Below are positions 40,683 to 51,134 of a DNA stretch of 64,000 nucleotides, in pieces. The stretch is from assembly GCA_947561585.1 (NCBI GenBank), contig CANNZV010000422.1, forward strand, positions 1-64,000, read 5' to 3'. The translations under genes were made by a program, and so were the position numbers. A model generated the notes under the pieces. The model did not search any database and was not told the origin of the DNA. It worked only from the letters and a program-made list of their open reading frames with translations. Numbering within the stretch: the stretch's first letter is position 1; each line of letters opens with the position of its first letter. The DNA comes from Caprella mutica (taxonomy: Eukaryota > Arthropoda > Malacostraca > Amphipoda > Caprellidae).

Positions 40683-40830
40683 TAGGAAGAGTTTTGAGTT
40701 ATTGTACGGTTCCACATTTTCGATCATAGAATTTAGTTTATAATTATAGTTAAATACTAGTTATTTTAGGTATACCTTATTCTTAATGATAAAAATTATG
40801 GATCCGTCCAGTAACTCGGAACTTACCCTA
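40683..40830. mobile_element. MITE of the TAGGGTAAGTTCC family, about 148 bp
   Basis: The right end reverse-complemented reads TAGGGTAAGTTCCGAGTTAC. The left end (AGGAAGAGTTTTGAGTTATT, then GGTTCCACATTTTCG) is its decayed inverted copy. Related elements are at 48,770, 52,971, 54,081 and 55,253. Confidence 0.65.
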
Positions 40831-41059
40831 GTACCTATTTAAAAAAAATCAAAGTTTGAACAAGAGTGTAATTTGAACAGTAACCTCATACTATTGATTT
40901 CACGGTACAACTTACTTTACTTTAATTAATTACAATTACTAAGTTAGGTAATATTCGGAGTTTTAAATTCAGATAATTGTAATTTAAACCCGTCTTAAAC
41001 AGTCCAATTTCCCAAACTAGCTCAGGTAAGTCGTTTGCCTAGGTAGGTAATAAGTCTGC

Positions 41060-41560
41060 GTAAGTCAAGCAGGTAAATTGCGGCACACTAACTAACTGTG
41101 GCCTCTTACATCAGGAACATCATATATTCAAACCACACGTTAAAAATTTGAATTAATAAATTATAGCATGCACTGCGCTTCTTATGTTAGCTATGCAACA
41201 TTTTAATGTAATTTCGGCTCAGAATATTTTAGAGACTGTATTGAGAGGGCTACAATTAAAAATTAAAGGGTCGCAATTTACTTGCGTGACCCTACCTACA
41301 CACTATTCACACCTACTTACGCATACTACATTACCAGCCTACGCAGACTACTTAGGGTAAAGTAGGTAAATTGTGGTACTTTAACTAACTGCAGTCTCTT
41401 ATCATGGCTTCAAAGCACTCTTGAAATAAATAAAATCTAGCACAAATTGAGCTTATCATATGATGTTAAAGAATTCAATATAAATTACTTTCAGAAGGTT
41501 TTTAGACTTTCTTAAGAGGGCTGCAATTAGATATTAAAGGACCGAAATTTACCTCTATGA
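41060..41560. repeat. Direct duplication of a roughly 200-bp segment
   Basis: Sequences around 41,068-41,330 (AGGTAAATTGCGGCACACTA, later GAGAGGGCTACAATTA and CGTGACCCTACCTAC) recur in diverged form at 41,358-41,570 (AGGTAAATTGTGGTACTTTA, AGAGGGCTGCAATTAG, ATGACCCTATGTAGG), about 290 bp further on. No coding frame was recognised. Confidence 0.65.
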
Positions 41561-41684
41561 CCCTATGTAGGTACTCCTTAGTTTTATTATTCTAATTATG
41601 CTAGTTTTTAAACTATTTCCTCTCTTTAGAGATTATTATACCTAGGTACGGTATATAGAATAAAAAACCTCTAGCTATAAAGGT

Positions 41685-41797
41685 TCTGACCGGGGGGGCT
41701 CTTGACCGGGTTGGCTCATGACCGGGGGAGGGGGGAAGCTCTTGACCAGGGGGCTTATGACCTACACCCTGAGGGGGGTAGGGTTGCCACTCTAATT
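41685..41797. repeat. G-rich degenerate minisatellite
   Basis: TGACCGGGGGGGCTCT-like units recur at 41,687, 41,703, 41,719 and near 41,743 with runs of 4-7 G, ending in GAGGGGGGTAGGG. In otherwise AT-rich DNA this is a sharp GC island. Its G-run spacing could support a G-quadruplex on the plus strand. Confidence 0.75.
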
Positions 41798-42084
41798 TTT
41801 CGGACAGACCTATAATTAACAAATAATATTATTTAGCTACTAGTTACTACTAAAGAGTATCATATTTCAAATGAGTGCACTAAGTTTTATTTTAGATACA
41901 TATAAATAGTAATGTACTTCATTCTATCGCTGATAGTATTTAACTTTGTTGTTCCACTCATAAAATATTCATATTCGTCTAGCCTCACACGGGATCCAAG
42001 AAAAGCATCCTTTTGGGATGTGGGATATGAAGCGGAGATGCGGTACCCCAACGGAGTTCCCGGGGATATTGTCATGTTACCTGG

Positions 42085-43109
42085 GACACATCCCATTTTC
42101 CATTACATTTCATAAGAATTAGGTACCAGTAAAGAGTAATTTTTCTGTCCCGTGACGTCATCAATTTGTGTAGAATGATGTCGTATAAACATCATAGAAA
42201 ATAAGATAGCTGTATAATTAACTACAAAATTAGAAACAATAATTAACATTATCCAAATAATCATATAAAAAAAAAAAATGTAGCTATATCGATCAGTTCA
42301 ATGATTGAAATAGAAGAAATAAAATCAACATATACCTAGGTATATAGGTAGTAGGTGATATTTTATTCATTTAAATTAATTAATATAATTATGTAAAATT
42401 CATTATTATTCGATTGAATATAATTTAACTATCATTTCTTTCGGATATATATTCATATTCCCACCCGTTAAAATCAATATTAATTATTATATTTTCAATC
42501 GTACAAAATATGTAATTTATTTTCGTGAGGAAAAATGATAACCATGCAGCTTAGAATTTAATTTTTCATTTTCTAACTTTCGTCATATCTCGAAAAATAT
42601 TTTGAAATTCAAAAAATGGTTAACGTAGTCAATTTTGTAGACTATTTTTACATATAGTAGATATTTTTTCGATTCAATTAATGCAAATTTTATTTTTTTA
42701 TTTATTTCGCATGTTGCCATGTATTTGCCGATTTGAACTAAATCCCTATCTATTCCAATAAAACTTAAAATTTGAATAATTCAAAAAACTGTTCGAATTT
42801 CGTAAAACAAATCAATCAAAACAAATCTGTAGGACCATAGGCCGGAGGTTTCCAGAATATATCAGCCCATTCTGTTGGATAGTCTCTGAAAATATCCTGG
42901 AAAGTATATCCCAATTATAAATCAAGTGTTAATAATTCGAAAACCCGTTTGACTTTCAAAAAATCCTTTTAACACGTTAAATTCGACACGACTTTCTAAA
43001 AAGTTGAAAATTTTCAAATCTCTAGGTCTAACCGTTTGTGAGTAATATTGCTCCAAGTAACACACAGACAGACACACACACACAGATCTAGCGTATTATA
43101 TTATTGAGA
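42085..43109 (-). mobile_element. Helitron lacking its 3' hairpin (5' part present)
   Basis: On the minus strand the element starts at 43,109 with the Helitron 5' end TCTCAATAATATAATACGC and a GT-rich stretch. It then follows the family consensus, with TGACGTCA at 42,153-42,160, until about 42,085, roughly 100 bp short of the 3' end in complete copies. It overlaps in content with the fragment at 38,930-39,395, so the two cannot simply be halves of a single copy. Confidence 0.75.
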
Positions 43110-44245
43110 CTAGTGAATACCCGTGCAAAATGCACGGTAACGTGCATATATATATATATATATTATTTTATTATTTAAAACCATTAATCATTGTGTTTGT
43201 TCATATATATTACACAACCCGCTTTCCATTACATTTCATATTAATTAGGTACAAGAAAAGAGTAATTTTTAATCTCGTGACGTCATCAGTTTATGTACAA
43301 TACTATCGTATGTATCATAAATTATTATATGAGATAACCTTATAAATAACTGCAAATTACAAACATTGTAAATTATTCAAATAAGTAATCACATTATGAA
43401 AAAATAAAATAATTAGATTAGTTCAAGGATTTAAATAGAAGAAATTTAAAATCCCATATATAGGTAGCAGCTGATATTCCATTCATTAATTTCATTTAAT
43501 TTAATTAATATAATTATGTAAAATTAGATATAATTTGATTGAATATATTTTAAATATCATTTAATTCGAATATTTATTCATATTCCCATCCGTCAATATC
43601 AATATTAACATTAATTATTATATTTTTAATTGTGCAAATTTTGTCATTTATTTTCGTGAGAAAAAATGATAATCAGCGTATAATTTTATTTTTATTTTTC
43701 TAATTTTCGTCATATCTCGAAAAATATTACGAATTTCGAAAAACGGTTTACGCAGTTATTTTTGTATACCATTTTTACATATAATAGATATTTTTTAGTT
43801 TCTATTATTGCGTATTATATTTTTTCATTTATTTCGTATGTTACCATGTATTTAGCGATTTGAATTAAATCCCTATTTATATTATAACTTAAAATTCGAA
43901 TAATTCAAAAACCCATTCGAATTTCGTAAAACAAATCTATAGCGTTCTGTAGGAACATAGGCTGGAGGTTTCCAGAAAATTTCAGCGCATTCTGTTGGTT
44001 AGTCTCTGAAAATATCCTGGAAAGTATGTCGAATTAATTCCTATCTAACCCATTATAAATCAAGTGTTAATAATTCGAAAACCCGTTTGAATTTCGAAAA
44101 ATCCTTTTAACACGTTAAATTCGACACGACTATCTAAAAAGTTGCAAATTTTCAAGTCTCTAGGTCTAACCGTTTGTGAGTAATATTGCTCCAAGTAACA
44201 CACAGACTAACAGACAGAGATATCTAGCGTATTATATTATAGAGA
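43110..44245 (-). mobile_element. Complete non-autonomous Helitron, 1,136 bp
   Basis: Minus-strand 5' end TCTCTATAATATAATACGC at 44,245 is preceded by A. The 3' end has the hairpin CCGTGCA-TTT-TGCACGG and CTAG at 43,113-43,110 followed by T. A-to-T insertion with no target duplication is the Helitron signature. It contains a (TA)n run at 43,146-43,163 and TGACGTCA at 43,278-43,285. No protein frame was recognised. It abuts the preceding Helitron at its 3' side. Confidence 0.88.
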
Positions 44246-44252
44246 TTAGATA

Positions 44253-45377
44253 TCTCTATATTATAATACGCTAGATCTGTCTGAGTGTATGTATGTGTGT
44301 TACTTGGAGCAATATCACTCACAAACGGTTAGACCTTGAGACTTGAAAATTTACAACTTTTTAGAAAGTCGTGTAGAATTTAACGTGTTAAAAGGATTTT
44401 CCGAAGTTCAAACGGGTTTTCGAATTATTAACACTTGATTTATAATGGGATACATAGGAATTAATTCGACATACTTTCCAGGATATTTTCAGAGACTATT
44501 CAGCAGAATGGGCTGAAATTTTCTGGAAACCTCCGGCCTATGGTCCTACAGAACGCTATTGATTTGTTTTAAGAAATTCAAACGGGTTTTTGAATTATTC
44601 GAATTTTAACTTTTAATGGAATACATAGGGAATTAATTCAAATCGGGAATACATGGTAACATACGAAATAAAAAAATAAAATTTGCATTAATCGAATAAA
44701 AAATATCTACAATATGTAAAAATGGTCTACAAAAATAACTGCGTTTACAGTTTTCGAAATTCGAATTATTTTTCAAGATATGACGAAAATTAGAGAATGA
44801 AAAATAAAATTCTACGCTGGTTATCATTTTTCCTCACAAAAATAAATGACATATTTTGCACAATTGAAAATATAATAATTAATTTTAATATTGATGGGTT
44901 GGAATATGAATAAATATTCGAAATAAATTATATTTAGAATATTCATAATCAATTGGTAACTAATTTTAGTTATTTTACATAATTATATTAATTTATTTAA
45001 TAAATTGAATATCAGCTGCTACCTAGGTAGTGAATTTTATTTCTTCTTTTTCAAGCATCGAACTGATCGATGTAGCTAATTGTTTTAATTTTTCATAATG
45101 TGATTATTTGAATAATATTTGTAATATGTAGTTATTTATACAGCTATCTTATAAAATAATGTATGATCTATATACGACAGTATTCTGCACAAATTGATGA
45201 CGTCACGGGGCGGAAAATTACTCATTATTGGTACCTAATTCTTATGAAATGTAATGGAAAACGGGATATGTAATGTGTATGAACAAACACGAAAAGTAAT
45301 GTACTTAAATAAGAGAATAAAATAAAAATATAGTAATATACGCACGTAACAGTGCAATTTGCACGGGTACCCACTAG
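44253..45377 (+). mobile_element. Complete non-autonomous Helitron, 1,125 bp, opposite orientation
   Basis: Starts A|TCTCTATATTATAATACGC at 44,253 and ends with a GTGCA-ATT-TGCAC hairpin, GGGTACCCA and CTAG|T at 45,374-45,377. It is homologous over its length to the element at 43,110-44,245 but inverted. The two 5' ends face each other across only 7 bp (44,246-44,252). TGACGTCA lies at 45,198-45,205. Confidence 0.88.
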
Positions 45378-46119
45378 TAATCATATATTTAATTATCACA
45401 TCATTAAGTAATAAAGCAATTCTAGATAACTAATCTGTATCTCAAAATGAATCTCAAGTATTTAATTATTACAGTCATTTCAACAGTATTTCGTGTAGTT
45501 ATTTAATTGTTTTAATAAATGAAATATACATTTAAAAACTAGAATATATCAAGTGGAAATAATTTACTGTTTATATAATAATTGTAAAAAAGTGATTAAG
45601 AAATATAATTATTATACCGATCAGAAATGGATACTTATTGTATTTCATTTACATTAAAAACGTATATATATATATATATAAACTGCTATTTTATCTATAA
45701 GATTAACAATAAGGTGCGGTAAAATTACAAATGAATAATTATTTGAAATATACTAAATATAGCATTAATATTAATCGATATCTGAAAATCTTCCAAATTA
45801 ATTGACTAATTACAATAGTTTCAACGGTATCTCCAGTAATTAACTAATTACTGAAGAATATAAAAGCAGTAATGAATTATCTTGTATTTGATTAATTAAT
45901 TGACTAATAAACTAATTGTATAATTAGTTAAAGTAAGGTTATTGTCAGAGATGAGTCTTCTAGGCCGAACACTCTGATAAATTAGGTACACGAAATAAAA
46001 GAATGAACATCGACTCTTCTGACCGATCAGAAATGGAATCATCTAGAATTCAGACCACAAATCATCAAAAATTCAGACCACATTTAAACTTGCATACACT
46101 AAATGAATATTGGTGACCT
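45378..46119. other. Intron sequence with a (TA)n microsatellite
   Basis: AT-rich. (TA)9 lies at 45,663-45,680. The 16-base word ACCGATCAGAAATGGA occurs at about 45,617 and again at about 46,022, the only shared word noticed. No coding exon was recognised. Confidence 0.5.
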
Positions 46120-46262
46120 GACCATTCGCCATGGGACAACTCGCTCCCGAAACATTCACCATGGGACAACTCGCTCCAGAAATATTCGCCATGGGACAAT
46201 TTTCCCCCGATACATTCGCCATGGGACAACTCGCTTCCGAAATATTTGCCATGGGACAGCGT
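46120..46262 (+). repeat. 30-bp minisatellite, five copies, open in one frame
   Basis: Units built on TTCGCCATGGGACAACTCGC recur at exactly 30-bp spacing (ATGGGACA at 46,131, 46,161, 46,191, 46,221 and 46,251). Because 30 is a multiple of three, a frame from 46,131 to 46,292 stays open and reads a decapeptide repeat of the form MGQLAPEIFA with conservative changes. An in-frame TGA lies just upstream. I find no splice or promoter evidence that it is translated. Confidence 0.8.
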
Positions 46263-46433
46263 GATTTATGTTCAACAGTATATATAATTTAATTTACAAT
46301 ATAATAGTTGCATCCAATTTTAAATGTATAAGATTAGGTTAGTACAGATAATGATTATCCTAAGTTATTTTTATAGGTAAATGATGCACACGCAGGTAGA
46401 AATTTATAAAAGATATATTACCTAAATAAATAG

Positions 46434-47593
46434 TAAAACGGTCAATTTAATCTCTCCTATAACATTATCTATATCTATCTCTAGTTTCAGACAACCACAT
46501 ATTCCATCTACTTATTCTTAGAGGAGAACCTCAAATTCTGAACTGTTCTGGAATTCACTTATTACGCAGTTGTGGGAGTAAAACAAAGAGAAGGTAATTA
46601 CAACTCAGATACAGTAAATAGATCGACAAAAGATAAATGGAAGAAAAGAAGAATAGAGACTAGGAAGATAAGCTGTTAGGGTTTGAAAAATAACGAAAAA
46701 GCCAGTCACAAAGTAAATGAATCTTATGTACGAAAATAGATAAGGAATTACCGCCAGCTTCTTTTTGGATAATATTTAATGAGAAAAAAAATTATTACAA
46801 TATTTTTTTATTTCCCTCAAGCCCTTGTATGAGCCAAACTTTTTGGAAAGGTTTGCAATGGAAAAACAAAGAAAACTGTTCTGGGCTAGTATGAACTGGT
46901 CGGAAATGGTTTACATAGAATTAGATCTAATATCGAAACCTACTTCCTGTATCGTCAAGAACCTGATATTTTCGTAACGAAACTATTTGAAATCAAATAA
47001 GAATTTGCTGTTGTATAAATAAATTTAGAAAATTAACATGTATCATAGTGATATAAAATTCAAACGAGAACATATTGAATTCAATTGATTGTTTAATTAG
47101 ACAAAGTAATAAAACATAAGTAATAAAACAGTAAATTCAAGCTCTCCTATAATGTCATCTATATCTGTCTCGGGTTTAGACACCTTCATTCCATCTACTT
47201 TTTCTTAGAGGAGAACCTCAAATTCTGGAATGTTCTAGAATTTCAGGTATCACGCATTCGTAGAAGTAAGACAAAGAGAAGGCAATTACAAACCAGATAC
47301 AAGAAATAGATCGACAAAAGATAAATGAGAGAAAAGAAGAATGGAGATAAAGAAAATAAGGTTTTGTAGTTCGAAAAGTTATGAAAAAGCCGGTTTTGAA
47401 AGATTATGCATGAGGTTTGGACTGGAAAAACATAGAAGATTGTGGTGGGCTGTAGTGAACAGGTTGGAAATGGTATTTTAGGCCTAATGACATCCTGTAT
47501 CGTCAAGAACCAGATATTATGCGTAACAATAATATATGAAATCAAATAAAATTTGTTGTCGTTTAAATGAATTTAGAAAATTAACATGTATCA
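46434..47593. repeat. Diverged direct duplication of a 470-610 bp segment
   Basis: Sequence at 46,434-47,047 recurs at 47,125-47,593. Shared blocks include CTTAGAGGAGAACCTCAAAT, AGATCGACAAAAGATAAATG, CCTGTATCGTCAAGAACC and TAGAAAATTAACATGTATCA. The first copy has extra sequence in the middle. Frames are broken. The origin may be an unidentified mobile element. Confidence 0.75.
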
Positions 47594-47889
47594 AATTCCA
47601 AACGATAATTTAATGAATTCAATTAATCTTTAGAAAAAAACTATACCTAATTAAATAAATTGAATTTTCTGAGCTAGGATTTGACAAAACACAACTATAT
47701 ATGTTTTTCGCATTTTGTTAAACTAATATATTTAATACATTAGTTAAGCTTTATTTTTCAAGTGACTGTAAATTAAATTCATTTATCAACAATCCAATCG
47801 CTAAAATAATGATATCCAGAATATTGAATAAGTAAAAGCTAAATAGAACTAGAACAACCTAAGAATAACAAGAGCTCATCGTTACTAAC

Positions 47890-47919
47890 CTCGTTTAAGA
47901 ACGTTCCAGCTAGCACTGT
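47890..47919 (-). other. Candidate non-coding first exon of the innexin gene
   Basis: On the minus strand a short stretch downstream of a TATA box ends at a donor (ACGAG followed by GTTAGTAACG, donor starting at 47,889). The next good acceptor in the same direction that leads to a gene is at 38,685, which would make a first intron of about 9.2 kb. The exact transcription start is a guess from the TATA distance. Confidence 0.4.
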
Positions 47920-47941
47920 GGTCTGTTTTGGATCTCACGAG

Positions 47942-47949
47942 CTTATATA
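47942..47949 (-). promoter_or_regulatory. TATA box
   Basis: TATATAAG on the minus strand in the context GGGTATATAAGCTCG, unusually GC-rich for this region. It lies about 30 bases before the likely start and 50-60 bases before a splice donor. It is the best core-promoter candidate upstream of the innexin on that strand. Confidence 0.45.
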
Positions 47950-48388
47950 CCCTAGCGTGCTGTTGTGCTGGTCTCTGAATTTCAATGATTTGATTTCAGC
48001 GTATAGACTTTTGATCTTGGACAGATAAACGGTCATAAACCTATATATCTTTATCTGATTTAAATTAAACTAAATGAGATACAAACTTGAACTGAATTCG
48101 AAGTGATTTTTAAGTAAAGATATTTCCAGATGATAGAATATGAAAAAGATTTCAGATAACAGAAAACATGTATATTTCAAAAAAAGTTGTGCCAACGTAT
48201 TATACTTATAGTTTCTAAACCAACTTTTTTAATAGCTAAACCTACTTTTCTTGAATATTCAATATTCGAATCAGTTTGATTTTACTTTAAAATTAGTTTA
48301 ATTTAAGATCCTAAGAATAGAACAATAATAATCAAGTTAAATGTAATTGAATGTTTGTTCTATATTGGAATTTATTTGTAACCTTCAT
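47950..48388. other. Promoter-proximal upstream region, nothing recognised
   Basis: AT-rich unique DNA upstream of the putative innexin promoter. No repeat, gene or clear binding-site cluster was recognised. Confidence 0.4.
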
Positions 48389-49180
48389 ATACAGGCATCC
48401 CCGCTTTAGTTACCAAATCACGACTCAGTTTAGTTACCAAACGGTAACTAAAGCGAATAGAAGTAACAAGAAATTTATAATTGTCACTCCTTGATTTAGA
48501 CCTCATTTTCTATGAGTAATAGAAAGAAAATTTATTATTAGAGTGGAAAGTATATAAGCATATTATTAATAATATACACTATACAGTCTTTCATTGTCTT
48601 TGACTGTGATGAAAAAGTTTAAAGTCGTGCATTTATCCATCCATAGCTTAACTCTCTTTCAGTATTGGTGAGTAATTAATAGATAATCTGATACTTAGAC
48701 ATCTATAATTATTGTGCTACATTTAATTAACAAACAGAAAGTTTATGCTCTATGGAATAATTTTGGTCGTAGGGTACTAAGTTCCAAGTTATTGGTTTGT
48801 TCTACAATTTCGGACACGTCAGAAAAAAAATTATAATTTTTATTTAACTTCCATTCTAATTGGTATCATGGATACCAATTGAAATAAAAGTTGATTATTA
48901 GAATGATTTTTATATAAATATTTACACGTGTTCGAAAATATGAAACCGTGAAATAACATGGAACTTACCCTAAATTGGAACACGTTGAATTTCTGAGCCA
49001 ATTGCTTCTAATAACCTCATCTGGATTATAATTTTGATGTTTTTTTTAGTTATCGTGAAATAATCACAGAAAATTGTCTGCGTTTTCTATGTCTACGAAC
49101 GGTTCTTAATTCGATTCATGACTCGAAATAAGGACCACTTTTACTAAAGTGAATTGTACTTATAGCGAGGCCTGCCTGTA
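48389..49180. mobile_element. TA-flanked inverted-repeat element, about 790 bp, with nested MITE
   Basis: The left end TACAGGCATCCCCGCTTTAG matches the reverse complement of the right end, TACAGGCAGGCCTCGCTATA, each next to TA. The inner sequence repeats CTTTAGTTACC/TTTACTAAAG-like words. This fits a Tc1/mariner-type non-autonomous element (TA duplication). A second MITE (48,770-48,972) lies inside it. No transposase frame was seen. Confidence 0.7.
48770..48972. mobile_element. MITE of the TAGGGTAAGTTCC family, 203 bp, nested
   Basis: Ends TAGGGTA...TACCCTA. The arms read AAGTTCCAAGTTATTGG on the left and AAGTTCCATGTTATTTC from the reverse complement of the right. The centre is a perfect palindrome, AATTGGTATC-ATG-GATACCAATT, at 48,858-48,880. 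The same GGTATC/GATACC words occur in the copies at 52,971 and 55,253. Confidence 0.8.
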
Positions 49181-49689
49181 TTTTTCTAATATTGAATGGT
49201 AAACCGAAAACAGATGATCAAGCCCGAGCCTTTAAGTAATTCTGTAACGGAATGTTAAGTTAAACTGTGATGGTCATTACTCAGTACAGTGGGTTTAATG
49301 TACACTGCTGTTATATTAACTTGAATAATAGTAGGTTCAAAAGCTTTACCTTATATTATTTCCCTTTAATATCTTGTTAATTAGATATCAGTCATGAGTT
49401 GGGGATGATTAATTCGAACCATTGATCAGTGAGTGAAATTATTTTACTATAAATTGGTATAACTTTCGATATCAGCTCCGTAAAGTTTCACGCGTCTAAA
49501 TTTAATATCTCTGAGAATTTTAAATGTTATACGCTCCAAATATTATTTTTTCTTGATAATATGTTCTCAAATAATGATTTCATTATTTAATAAACAATTA
49601 TTCACGTTACCTCATTTATATGAATGGATATTCTTGCAGAGATATACATCGTGCGATTGAATCATGGGATGAAAATACTAAAGTGAAGA
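49181..49689. other. Intergenic sequence, nothing recognised
   Basis: AT-rich unique DNA between the TA-flanked element and the orphan satellite island. No gene, repeat or terminal structure was seen. Confidence 0.45.
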
Positions 49690-49782
49690 AACTCTATTGA
49701 GACTGGAGGAGACTCTATTGAGACTGGAGGAGACTCTATTGAGACTGAAGTAGACTCTATTGAGACTGGAGGAGACTCGTTA
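49690..49782 (+). repeat. Orphan island of the 21-bp satellite, about 4.4 copies
   Basis: Four-plus units of the same 21-bp repeat as the giant array, in the same orientation, 15.4 kb beyond the end of the array. Units one, two and four are consensus. Unit three carries GAAGTAG, which places a TAG in the LRLEETL frame at 49,751-49,753. The flanks share no other sequence with the array. Confidence 0.95.
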
Positions 49783-49911
49783 TGGAGACGTAGCCAACAT
49801 GTGGAATAAACTTAGAAATTTTCCTTATTTCTTTGAAAATCTAGCTAGAAGTATGCCTCGTTGCATAGAAGACTGTCTGGAAGTCGAAGGAGGCTACACT
49901 AAATATTAGAA
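49754..49911 (+). pseudogene. Open frame running out of the satellite into unique sequence
   Basis: After the TAG at 49,751, the LRLEETL frame continues TLLRLEETRYGDVANMWN and stays open for about 40 further codons of non-repetitive sequence to a TAG at 49,909-49,911. The tail contains NFPYFFENLARSMPRC and ends EGGYTKY. Composition looks protein-like (two cysteines, aromatic residues, no low complexity). The AG at 49,752-49,753 could act as a splice acceptor, but its upstream tract is poor. I do not recognise the family. It may be an exon, or a remnant of the gene in which the repeat arose. Confidence 0.35.
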
Positions 49912-51002
49912 AATCAATATAGGATTATTTTATATTTTTATATTTATGCGATGGTATTAGTTTAGATATATTCAACTTTATTTTTTATTATGAATCCGTT
50001 CATTAATTAATTGTTATAATTAAATTTATATTTAGTTTGTTTTAAATGTTTGTTCCATATTTACGTATTCCCGTTCACCAACATTCATAGATTCATTGAT
50101 CTATAAAACTGTCTGTATATACTTATTATGAATAGCAAATTTATATAGGAACTTCTGTATATAACTTGATTTTTATAAATGTTACTAGAGTTATATATTA
50201 CCTGTAAAAATCTATATTACATCATTTTAACGCTTTTTAATTTAATTTGATTTGTAAAGCGTTTGCTAAATAAATTTATTTTTTATCCTATTTGTTGCAA
50301 AGCTTATGCCTTCCAGATTTGAGTCTTCGATTTCGATTCACCATAAATTGCCTTTTGGAGATTTCCAAAATTATTTTGCTAAATTAAACCTCAAGGTACT
50401 CCAGTAAATAGTTAATCATTCAGCAAACAATTTGATTTGGATATTAAATTTGAATAAAATTCAAAATAAGACTAATATCCTAACGAGGGTAGCTTTTATT
50501 TGCGCTTAAGATAATTGGACAGCTAGTGAAAGATAGAACTGTAAATAATTATGAATTTATGATAAATGCCGTGTTTTTGACAAGTCATAAAAAAACTCAA
50601 ATTAGTCTTAAACCAACAAAGAAACGTTAAACTAACAATTGAACACTAAAAGTTTTAGGTTTCATATAATATTTATTTAATCTTAAGTTGTTAAAATTAG
50701 AACTCCTCTGATTGTCTGCAAAAAGAATATTATATACAAAAAATCTATTGCGAATATACCAATGGAGCAAACTCGTCTAGCCAGGTCAGAGGATAGAAGT
50801 TTACATCCGAATTCCCATTCTCGAGAGTCCTTTCCTCTTTTTACAAAATTGCAGAATAAAGAGTATAAATAAATAATAAATCTTTAAAGGTAATTCATGA
50901 ATCGAAGGATCTTGCGATTTAATTTAATAAATTTAGTCAAGGGTTTAACGTCTGTTTCGGAATCCAAGGTTATATTACCACGTTAAAGGATAATAAATTA
51001 CA
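49912..51002. other. Intergenic sequence, nothing recognised
   Basis: AT-rich unique DNA. No coding exon, terminal repeat or tandem array was recognised. Confidence 0.45.
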
Positions 51003-51134
51003 ATGGACTCTAAGAAGCAGTCAGAGAAAAAAGTAACTCCATATACAGTTACCAACCACCAGTCAATGACTATGCTCATGGATGCAGATAGGCTACACGA
51101 TGAATTCAGTCACTTACCAAGTATTTTGACATAA
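51003..51134 (+). CDS. Small open frame, 43 residues, unrecognised
   Basis: ATG at 51,003 opens a hydrophilic 43-residue frame beginning MDSKKQSEKKVTPYTVT and ending LPSILT before TAA. The segment is less AT-rich than its surroundings, and a second short frame just downstream reads CPQGWKRKMKR. It could be a small gene, a fragment of a transposon protein or chance. No family was recognised. Confidence 0.2.
   Translation: MDSKKQSEKKVTPYTVTNHQSMTMLMDADRLHDEFSHLPSILT

Noticed and set aside
43130..44827. Short frames inside the Helitron copies
   Set aside because: They are not conserved between the copies. This family is non-autonomous, and no Rep/helicase motif is present.
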